IMG/VR virus record: IMGVR_UViG_3300044707_000442
Span: 1-20,232 of that record
DNA: 20,232 nt
DNA from: a virus
Reading direction: 5' to 3' (one strand)
The translations under genes were made by a program, and so were the position numbers. Position 1 is the stretch's first letter; the number at the start of each line of letters is the position of its first letter. A model generated the notes under the pieces. It made no database searches. It was not told where the DNA came from and saw nothing but the letters and a program-made list of their open reading frames with translations. Shown here piece after piece: positions 14,450 to 19,108 of this stretch.

Positions 14450-14545
14450 TCAGGCGGTTCCTCCGCCGTCATTGCCCTCGATGATCACTATGACAATGAT
14501 CGTTGCCAGAATGACGAACAGGTAAGTGAGCAGTAGCGCGTTCAT
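14450..14545 (-). CDS. 31-aa single-helix membrane micro-protein
   Basis: 31 aa: MNALLLTYLFVILATIIVIV, then IIEGNDGGGTA. One strongly hydrophobic helix (about 3-22) followed by a short polar tail. Good initiation signal: GGAGGAAA 7 bases before ATG. Its stop is one base before the helicase ATG, and its last codons form the helicase ribosome site. The frame overlaps the tail of a 71-aa reading frame in another register. A role is not known; small membrane peptides could anchor replication proteins or act as lysis or exclusion factors. Confidence 0.6.
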   Translation of the reverse strand: MNALLLTYLFVILATIIVIVIIEGNDGGGTA

Positions 14546-14684
14546 TTTCCGCTTTCCTCCGGGCGAGACGCGCGCGACGGCGCTCCCAGCGGTCGCAGGC
14601 TGCGTCTACGAGGCGAAATGTTTCTTCGAGCCATGGTGTGATGTGGTGTTCGGGTGGTGGCGGTGGTTGATGTTCAGTGGCCAT
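14469..14684 (-). CDS. hypothetical protein, proline-rich N-terminus and basic helix
   Basis: 71-aa frame MATEHQPPPPPEHHITPWLE, then ETFRLVDAACDRWERRRARL and a basic helix (ARRKAENERATAHL). The middle looks like a real amphipathic, charged helix. The last 25 residues overlap the membrane micro-gene in another frame and have no clear character. No Shine-Dalgarno sequence is seen before the ATG. If this gene is false, 14546-14750 would be non-coding. Kept at low confidence because it fills the gap and has protein-like composition. Confidence 0.42.
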   Translation of the reverse strand: MATEHQPPPPPEHHITPWLEETFRLVDAACDRWERRRARLARRKAENERATAHLPVRHSGNDHCHSDHRGQ

Positions 14685-14720
14685 GACGTTTTACGGCTTT
14701 CTGTCGTGGCGTGATCTGTA

Positions 14721-14748
14721 GGCATATGTTGGCAAATGTTGGCATGGG
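14721..14748. repeat. 10-bp tandem repeat before the small-gene/helicase block
   Basis: GGCATATGTT, GGCAAATGTT and the partial GGCATGGG follow one another directly, giving one unit per helical turn. It lies in a 66-bp gap between the zinc-ribbon gene stop and the next possible ATG. It could be a protein-binding site or an mRNA element; there is no further evidence. Confidence 0.45.
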
Positions 14749-14750
14749 AA

Positions 14751-15011
14751 TCAAGGGTTTTTTGGGAGGATGGGCCATTTTTTTAGGTGGGCGAAATCGC
14801 GCGGCTCGCTGACGGAAGTGAGATTGCCGCAGACGCCGCAGGTGTCCTCATGCCAGGTCGAAACGTGGCCTTTGGGCATGCCGCGGCCGTGGGCCTCTCC
14901 GCAGGGGCGGCAGATCCACGCAGGGTAGGGCGGCGAGAAGATGTCCTCGTAGTTGCGCCGGTAGCGGTTACCGTTGACCGGCCGCGGGGTATCGCCTTTG
15001 CCGGCGCTCAT
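14751..15011 (-). CDS. small zinc-ribbon phage protein (MSAGKGDTPRP type)
   Basis: 86-aa protein starting MSAGKGDTPRPVNGNRYRRN, a recognisable opening of a widespread short phage protein family. Cysteines C34/C37 (CRPCG) and C58/C61 (CGVCG) form two pairs with GMPKGHVSTWHEDT between them, which should bind one zinc; H54 is close. In related proteins the opening segment occurs either alone or fused to this ribbon. The cellular role is unknown; DNA or protein binding is likely. The ATG overlaps the preceding stop as ATGA. Confidence 0.85.
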   Translation of the reverse strand: MSAGKGDTPRPVNGNRYRRNYEDIFSPPYPAWICRPCGEAHGRGMPKGHVSTWHEDTCGVCGNLTSVSEPRDFAHLKKWPILPKNP

Positions 15012-15247
15012 AGCTCGTAGCCGTCTTGACCAAGAGCAACTAAGCGCTCGCTGGCAGTTTTATTGTCCGCTGGAGTGCAGCGCTCTAGCACCGACTTGAG
15101 ACGATTGACTTGCCGGATCAGCTCACGGTTCTCGTCTTCGAGCCGGAGCTTCTCCGCAAGGTGCCAGTTGCTTTCGGCCATGCGGCCAAAGTCAGGACCG
15201 AAGCCGACTTCGCCGACAACCAGGTCTGGGCACATCATCGTGCTCAC
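15008..15247 (-). CDS. coiled-coil hypothetical protein
   Basis: 79-aa protein beginning at GTG (read M-STMMCPDLVVGEVGFGPD). The GTG overlaps the preceding TGA (GTGA) and has GGAGGG 7 bases upstream of its end, which supports it over the nearby ATGs. Residues about 28-58 form a leucine-zipper-like coil (AEKLRLEDENRELIRQVNRL). The C-terminus has TASERLVALGQDGYEL. It likely dimerises through the coil. The longer open reading upstream is only the opposite register of the previous gene. Function not recognised. Confidence 0.68.
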   Translation of the reverse strand: MSTMMCPDLVVGEVGFGPDFGRMAESNWHLAEKLRLEDENRELIRQVNRLKSVLERCTPADNKTASERLVALGQDGYEL

Positions 15248-15438
15248 GCCGCGGCCCTCCGTTGCTGCCCAATGGCCATGCGACCGAAGAGCCATTCCGA
15301 GCGGCGGAACCCGGGGTTGTACAGTCCGCGCTTGGCAAGGAATCTGTCGCACGCCTTCTGCATGAGCATGTGGTTGATCTGCGGCAGTCCTGGCACGCCG
15401 CGCTCCACCTCGGTGACGAGGCCGTTTTTGAACTTCAT
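15244..15438 (-). CDS. small hypothetical protein
   Basis: 64-aa protein MKFKNGLVTEVERGVPGLPQ, then INHMLMQKACDRFLAKRGLY and a basic end. Helical with several conserved-looking aromatics (YNPGFRRSEWLFGRM). A good ribosome site, GGAGG, lies 7 bases before ATG, and there are ATGA/GTGA overlaps at both ends. Placed in the replication operon between an unknown coupled gene and the coiled-coil protein. No family recognised. Confidence 0.65.
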   Translation of the reverse strand: MKFKNGLVTEVERGVPGLPQINHMLMQKACDRFLAKRGLYNPGFRRSEWLFGRMAIGQQRRAAA

Positions 15439-15611
15439 TTGCGGGCCTCCTCAAGTTCGATGGCGAGCTGGCGGACGAGGGCGCGGAGAGCCATGATGGT
15501 GGCTATCGACTCGTCGGCGATCTGCTCGAGGTATTCGACGTTGACGTTGAGGGTGGTTTTCGGCGCTTTGCGGGCGCTCGCTTTTTTCTTGGTGCTTTTG
15601 GCGGGTTTCAT
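15435..15611 (-). CDS. 58-aa hypothetical protein, basic tail and helix
   Basis: 58-aa protein MKPAKSTKKKASARKAPKTT, then LNVNVEYLEQIADESIATIM and RALVRQLAIELEEARK. The N-terminus is lysine-rich and disordered; the rest is helical and could form a coil. The start overlaps the stop of the nuclease gene (ATGA) and its stop overlaps the next ATG (ATGA), which supports the frame strongly despite its size. No Shine-Dalgarno sequence of its own. Function unknown; DNA binding is plausible from charge. Confidence 0.7.
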   Translation of the reverse strand: MKPAKSTKKKASARKAPKTTLNVNVEYLEQIADESIATIMALRALVRQLAIELEEARK

Positions 15612-16129
15612 AAAGACGTGGACATTTGTACAGTGGGGGGTCGGACATTGGCTGTCGCATGCCCAGAATTTGTTAGCGATTCCGCGACATCGTTGAGCAA
15701 GTCCCAGTTGCCGGGTTTCCGGTGCTTATTTGGGTCGTAGCGGACGCTGACGCGGTTGCTGATGTCGTCGAAGGTCCAGAAGACAAATTGATTGAGGTCG
15801 GGCAGGTAGGCGGCTAGCACATCGAAGTCGTGGATCTCGTAGGGACGGGCTTTCAGTCCGCCGGTGGCGCGCTTGACGGAGACGTGGTAGGCGCCGCGGT
15901 CGAGGGTGGCGGTCTTGACCTGGACGGCGATCGGGCGGACGCCGGCGCGGGTCAACATCACGTCGGTGGTCTGGGCGTGGCCGAACGGCGTGAAGATCTC
16001 CCAGTCGTGGACTTGGGCGCCGACAATGAAGAGGGACTCGGAGATCTCGCCTTTGCGGCAGGCTGATAGGACGGCGCCGCCGGTGATGGGGGCGTGGATG
16101 CCGTTTTCGAGGGCGAAGAGGGTGCTCAC
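15608..16129 (-). CDS. PD-(D/E)XK endonuclease, I-Ssp6803I-like
   Basis: 173-aa protein with the signatures of the PDDEXK_5 group (same fold as the intron endonuclease I-Ssp6803I): KGEISE (E28/E31) in the first helix, TTDVML (D56), VQVKTA with Q70-x-K72 in place of the usual E-x-K, then YEIHDFDVLAAYLPD and near the end NWDLL. The Q-x-K variant is known in I-Ssp6803I. It starts with GTG overlapping the previous stop (GTGA), with GGGAGG upstream. It sits inside the replication operon, not in an intron, so it is either a free-standing homing-type nuclease or a domesticated repair or branch-cutting enzyme. Confidence 0.75.
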   Translation of the reverse strand: MSTLFALENGIHAPITGGAVLSACRKGEISESLFIVGAQVHDWEIFTPFGHAQTTDVMLTRAGVRPIAVQVKTATLDRGAYHVSVKRATGGLKARPYEIHDFDVLAAYLPDLNQFVFWTFDDISNRVSVRYDPNKHRKPGNWDLLNDVAESLTNSGHATANVRPPTVQMSTSL

Positions 16130-16911
16130 GCCTTGATCCCTCCCACGCGCGCCTCAATGCGCGCATAGTAGTCATCGGCGGCCGACCGGCGGACCACCTG
16201 CGGGGTCGGCTCGGTGAGCGGCGCCTCGACCTTGGACAGCCAATTGATGAACCGGCGGCGGCTGACCGCGCCGACACCCTTGTTGCGGCACCACGTCCGG
16301 CAGCGGCCGTATTCCTCGGCGATCTTGGCGTGGGCGAACTCGGGAAGCTCGGAAAGGTGACGAAACCAAGACTGGTCGTCCAAGTCGGGGCGCAGGGTAG
16401 GGTGCGGCGCTTTGGGGCGAGATTTCCGTTTTTTGGGGGCGGAATTAAGGGGAGCGGAAGATGAAGGGAGCGAAGGCTGCGAAGCAGCCGGAGCGACCGC
16501 ACTGTCAGCGTTTTTTATGTTATCTATAGTTGGGGTGCAGGGATTGCACCACTTAGGTGCAGCATTTGCACCACTTGGGTGCATTTCCTGCACCCATCTC
16601 TCGGACTTAGGTGCAGCATCTGCACCCATCTCAGCGACACCGGGAATTGTCCAAATGCTGGCCTGCAACCCGCTGCCAGCAACCTTTCGGCTGCCGCGCT
16701 CCACCAAGACTAGCTGGCCGGCTTTTTGCAGACGCTTGAGGCAGTCAGCGACCGTCCTCCGAGCCAGCCGTGTCTTCTCGCACAGCTTGCCCCAAGAACC
16801 GAAGCAGTTGCCCATTTCATCGGCGAAGTCTGCCAAAGCCAAAAGGACAAGCCGGTCGGCTCCTTCCGCGGGCGACTTCGTCCAGACGTAGTTGGTGGCG
16901 GCTACGCTCAT
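16126..16911 (-). CDS. replication initiator, HTH type (lambda-O-like arrangement)
   Basis: 261-aa protein. Residues 1-100 form a winged-helix domain: TNYVWTKSPAEGADRLVLLA, then LCEKTRLARRTVADCLKRLQ as recognition part and LVLVERGSRKVAGSG as wing, similar to HTH_36 replication proteins. A low-complexity linker (about 100-165) follows, then a basic C-terminal domain (RRRFINWLSKVEAPLTEPT) that may contact the helicase. The start MSVAATNYV overlaps the upstream stop (ATGA). The linker-coding DNA contains four palindromic iterons and an AT-rich tract, so the gene most likely carries its own origin. The downstream DnaB-type helicase would be its partner. Confidence 0.82.
   Translation of the reverse strand: MSVAATNYVWTKSPAEGADRLVLLALADFADEMGNCFGSWGKLCEKTRLARRTVADCLKRLQKAGQLVLVERGSRKVAGSGLQASIWTIPGVAEMGADAAPKSERWVQEMHPSGANAAPKWCNPCTPTIDNIKNADSAVAPAASQPSLPSSSAPLNSAPKKRKSRPKAPHPTLRPDLDDQSWFRHLSELPEFAHAKIAEEYGRCRTWCRNKGVGAVSRRRFINWLSKVEAPLTEPTPQVVRRSAADDYYARIEARVGGIKA
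16511..16626. other. predicted phage replication origin inside the initiator gene
   Basis: Four 17-bp elements GGTGCA-N5-TGCACC lie at 16534-16550, 16556-16572, 16578-16594 and 16610-16626. Starts are 22, 22 and 32 bp apart, i.e. two, two and three helical turns, so all face the same side. Three carry the same ACTTRG flank. Next to them, downstream in gene sense, lies an AT-rich tract (16511-16530, 17 of 20 A/T). Four palindromic iterons plus an AT-rich unwinding element within the initiator gene is the lambda ori design, in the same polarity. Confidence 0.8.
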
Positions 16912-17357
16912 TTCCGGCGGATCAGTCGGCTCTTCTTGCACTCGTCGCTGCTCTCAAAGATCAGCCGACCCTCCACGTCCGCCATCCCTGACCAGCGCGC
17001 CTTGATGCGGTCGTAGGGCGGATTGACCGGCTGCCAGCTCGCGGCGTCCTTCACATAGCACACCACTGGCTCTGACCAGTCGGGCACCTCAACGAAGAGC
17101 ATGCGCGGGTGACGGGCGCGCTGATGGCGGCAGATCACCGCGGTGACCACATCGCCCGCGCTGTAGCCGATCTGGGCGGCAGTCTCGACGGCCAGCTCTT
17201 TGGGAGTCTTGGGGGTGGCTTTGAGGATGGCCTCCGGTTTGGGCGCCGGGGTAGGTGAGGCGGCTGGCTTCGGAGCTTCCGCTGGCTGCTCCTTGGCGGG
17301 TTGGCTGATTGGTTGACTGATGGTTGACTTGGCGCGCTGTAGGATGTCTTTGATCAT
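16908..17357 (-). CDS. hypothetical protein, first gene of the replication operon
   Basis: 149-aa protein. Residues 15-55 are a proline/alanine/lysine-rich disordered linker (SQPISQPAKEQPAEAPKPAA). The C-terminal 95 residues form a folded part (ELAVETAAQIGYSAGDVVTA, then MLFVEVPDWSEPVVCYVKDA and RWSGMADVEGRLIFES) with no motif I can name. It begins the replication operon, preceding the initiator, with which its stop overlaps (ATGA). Its ATG follows an AT-rich segment (TTTTTTATAAAAACAACTT) without Shine-Dalgarno, so the transcript could be nearly leaderless. Confidence 0.7.
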   Translation of the reverse strand: MIKDILQRAKSTISQPISQPAKEQPAEAPKPAASPTPAPKPEAILKATPKTPKELAVETAAQIGYSAGDVVTAVICRHQRARHPRMLFVEVPDWSEPVVCYVKDAASWQPVNPPYDRIKARWSGMADVEGRLIFESSDECKKSRLIRRK

Positions 17358-17518
17358 AAGTTGTTTTTATAAAAAATTTCGGGAGGTCCAAGCGGTCGGG
17401 GGTATTAGAGAAAATGATAACGACAGACCCCCGCCACCCCCACATAACCACATACAATAACTCTCATGTGCAGCAGCTCTACTCTGTTGTCGCATTAACG
17501 ACTTGGTCAGTTTGCGGC
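17358..17518 (-). promoter_or_regulatory. intergenic promoter region of the replication operon
   Basis: 161-bp gap between the helix-turn-helix gene and the replication operon, more AT-rich than its surroundings. A -10-like TATAAA on the minus strand (17371-17366) lies only 8 bases before the ATG. A TTGGAC (17391-17386) is 14 bases upstream, too close for an ideal -35. A second TAATAC is at 17407-17402. A GTCG/CGAC inverted pair at 17489-17502 may be an operator. Assignment is by eye. Confidence 0.45.
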
Positions 17519-17522
17519 TCAT
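17367..17522 (-). CDS. possible 51-aa micro-gene across the intergenic region
   Basis: A frame of 51 codons starts with ATG overlapping the helix-turn-helix stop as ATGA and reads MSRKLTKSLMRQQSRAAAHE, then a glycine and serine/leucine run with poor protein character. The overlap speaks for it; the composition of the second half and the promoter-like content speak against it. More likely non-coding. Confidence 0.22.
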   Translation of the reverse strand: MSRKLTKSLMRQQSRAAAHESYCMWLCGGGGGLSLSFSLIPPTAWTSRNFL

Positions 17523-18115
17523 CTCTCGAGTTCCTCTGTAGATCCAGTCTCAATCTCAATAGCGGCAGCCGGCAGAGCAGCGGCCTTTTGCGCCTCGCGT
17601 CCTTCTGAGCCGACCGATAAATCCACCCGTTCCGCCGTCACATCGATCACCTGCTCGCTCCTCAGCCCACGCACGAAGCTATTCCAAGAGTCAGCCGCCG
17701 GAGCCATCACATGCTCCACACGCTGCGTTGCTCCACCAGCCAGCAGTTCAGATTTCTCTGTTGCAACCGCAGACATGATAGTGAGTTCGTGACTCTTCAT
17801 ATCCGGTATCCTCTCAAAGAGTTCTGCGGTCCCAACTGCGGCCAAAGTCTTCCAGTTCTTCGACGTGATTTCCCGCGCGCGTTCCAACAGCTCCGGCCTG
17901 TTGCGTATCAACGCCATGATCGTGTGGTACGACGTGTTGAACGCGCGGCACATCTCACGGATCGACATGCCAGCCATGTGCGCTGCGGCGATCTTCTCAG
18001 CCTTCGCTTCGGGCACCTCGAGGCCGGTTGAGCGGCCCACATGCACCGGAGCAATCTCTGGCTCCGGCTTGGCCTTCTTTGGCTTCGGCTTGGATTGTGT
18101 TTTAGGTCTCGCCAT
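17519..18115 (-). CDS. helix-turn-helix DNA-binding protein, possible terminase small subunit
   Basis: 198-aa protein. A basic disordered N-terminus (KTQSKPKPKKAKPEPE) is followed by a helix-turn-helix at about 36-72: AEKIAAAHMAGMSIREMCRA, FNTSYHTIMALIRNRPEL. Then comes a helical dimerisation region (SKNWKTLAAVGTAELFERIP, LLAGGATQRVEH). The form resembles phage small terminase-like proteins and other phage HTH proteins in which RVEH ends the core. It has a strong ribosome site (GGAGG, 8 bases before ATG). It is far from the large terminase gene, so either a separated TerS or an early regulator. The first fits the fold better than a classical repressor. Confidence 0.72.
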   Translation of the reverse strand: MARPKTQSKPKPKKAKPEPEIAPVHVGRSTGLEVPEAKAEKIAAAHMAGMSIREMCRAFNTSYHTIMALIRNRPELLERAREITSKNWKTLAAVGTAELFERIPDMKSHELTIMSAVATEKSELLAGGATQRVEHVMAPAADSWNSFVRGLRSEQVIDVTAERVDLSVGSEGREAQKAAALPAAAIEIETGSTEELER

Positions 18116-18118
18116 AAA

Positions 18119-18499
18119 TCATTCCTCCGCATCTCCACGCAGCGCAGCCGGCCGCACCCAATTCGGGTCATTCTCGCCACCTTCACGCCCGCTCAAACAA
18201 AGCGGCTCCTGCGCGATTTTAACGCCCTTGCTATGGGCTGAGATCTCGTTAAGCACGCGGGTCAGACTCCGCACTACGCTTCTGGCCTTGGTCGCCGTGC
18301 AATCCATGGCCCAAGCAGTCAAATGTCCGCCTTGCCAAGACCGGAGATAAGGCCGAGCGCCCTTGATCGTGCGCAGCAGTGCGGACAGCTTCGGCTCCCG
18401 GCTTTGGAAGAACCACCGCTTGCCGCCGGTGTTCCAATAGCACAGCGCCGCGGGATAGCGCGGGAGGCCGGTCTTGGGATTGATGGTGTTAACCGTCAT
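18119..18499 (-). CDS. hypothetical phage protein
   Basis: 126-aa protein MTVNTINPKTGLPRYPAALC; the middle has YWNTGGKRWFFQSREPKLSA, KGARPYLRSWQGGHLTAWAM and basic residues. Tryptophan-rich (W22, W29, W55, W63) with several arginines, so possibly nucleic-acid-binding. It is coupled to the previous gene by an ATGA overlap and its last codons supply the ribosome site for the next gene, 3 bases after its stop. No family recognised. Confidence 0.65.
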   Translation of the reverse strand: MTVNTINPKTGLPRYPAALCYWNTGGKRWFFQSREPKLSALLRTIKGARPYLRSWQGGHLTAWAMDCTATKARSVVRSLTRVLNEISAHSKGVKIAQEPLCLSGREGGENDPNWVRPAALRGDAEE

Positions 18500-18747
18500 T
18501 CAAATCCCTCTCGCAAATACTGAGGCCACTTGTGCTCCGGCATCGCAGCTCGCTTGGCCTTAAACCGCTGCTCTATGTAATCAGCGAGCTGCCCTGGGTA
18601 TCCTTGGCGCTCACCGAATGCGCAGAACCCGGCACCATTGCGGCGCCTCCAAAGCCACCCAAGCGTCTGGTCTGGCACGTCTCGCAAACGCTTTCCCTTG
18701 TGCCTCGAGATTAGCATCACGTCATCGTCTGTAAGCGCCGCACTCAT
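18496..18747 (-). CDS. DUF3820-like small protein
   Basis: 83-aa protein, MSAALTDDDVMLISRHKGKR at the start. The pattern HKGKRLRDVPDQTLGWLWRR, followed by QLADYIEQRFKAKRA, is close to the DUF3820 family (short proteins often fused to or near exonucleases). The start is ambiguous: a GTG one codon earlier (18750) also overlaps the previous stop. Function is not known. It lies in the coupled early cluster after the zinc-ribbon protein. Confidence 0.72.
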   Translation of the reverse strand: MSAALTDDDVMLISRHKGKRLRDVPDQTLGWLWRRRNGAGFCAFGERQGYPGQLADYIEQRFKAKRAAMPEHKWPQYLREGFE

Positions 18748-18956
18748 CACTCAAACCACCCCTTCGATGTCGCGTGCCAACCGCCGCAGAACTGGCACCG
18801 ATACACTCGGCGCGCGTGCGGGCATCTTTCAGCCGACAGTCGGCACTGGTAACGCACCTTCCCATCGCACCCGCGGACAAACATCCGCACGACCGGCGAG
18901 GTCCGCCGCATGACCGTGTTGGCGGTCATCTGGTAGGCAAGGTCGGCGACACTCAT
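18747..18956 (-). CDS. small Cys-rich zinc-ribbon protein
   Basis: 69-aa protein MSVADLAYQMTANTVMRRTS with cysteines C30, C38, C45, C54 and C57 and histidine H61. The C-terminal element YRCQFCGGWHATSKG is a well-known ending of small phage and bacterial zinc-ribbon proteins. It probably binds one zinc and nucleic acid. The start overlaps the previous stop (ATGA) and has GGAGGAA 9 bases upstream. The longer open frame upstream is rejected because it overlaps two genes. Confidence 0.78.
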   Translation of the reverse strand: MSVADLAYQMTANTVMRRTSPVVRMFVRGCDGKVRYQCRLSAERCPHARRVYRCQFCGGWHATSKGWFE

Positions 18957-19108
18957 GGCCGGCGCTTCCTCCAGATCGCATTCGCCACCGCCAACATCGC
19001 AGCCGCCGGCAAACACGGCCGGTCGCCGTGATACACCTTGGCGCCGGTCTTCTCGTTGTCCCGGGCGGCCAGCCATTGGGTTACGAGGTCGATGTCGTGG
19101 GTGGTCAT
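18953..19108 (-). CDS. 51-aa hypothetical protein after methyltransferase
   Basis: 51-aa protein MTTHDIDLVTQWLAARDNEK, ending in a helix AAAMLAVANAIWRKRRP. Its start overlaps the stop of the methyltransferase gene by ATGA, with the ribosome site GGAGGAA 5 bases ahead lying within the last methyltransferase codons. Its stop overlaps the next ATG. No family recognised; a partner of the methyltransferase is only a guess. Confidence 0.65.
   Translation of the reverse strand: MTTHDIDLVTQWLAARDNEKTGAKVYHGDRPCLPAAAMLAVANAIWRKRRP

Noticed and set aside
15451-15660. 69-codon minus-strand frame near 15.5 kb
   Set aside because: Off-frame reading of the 58-aa gene; that gene has matching ATGA overlaps on both sides.
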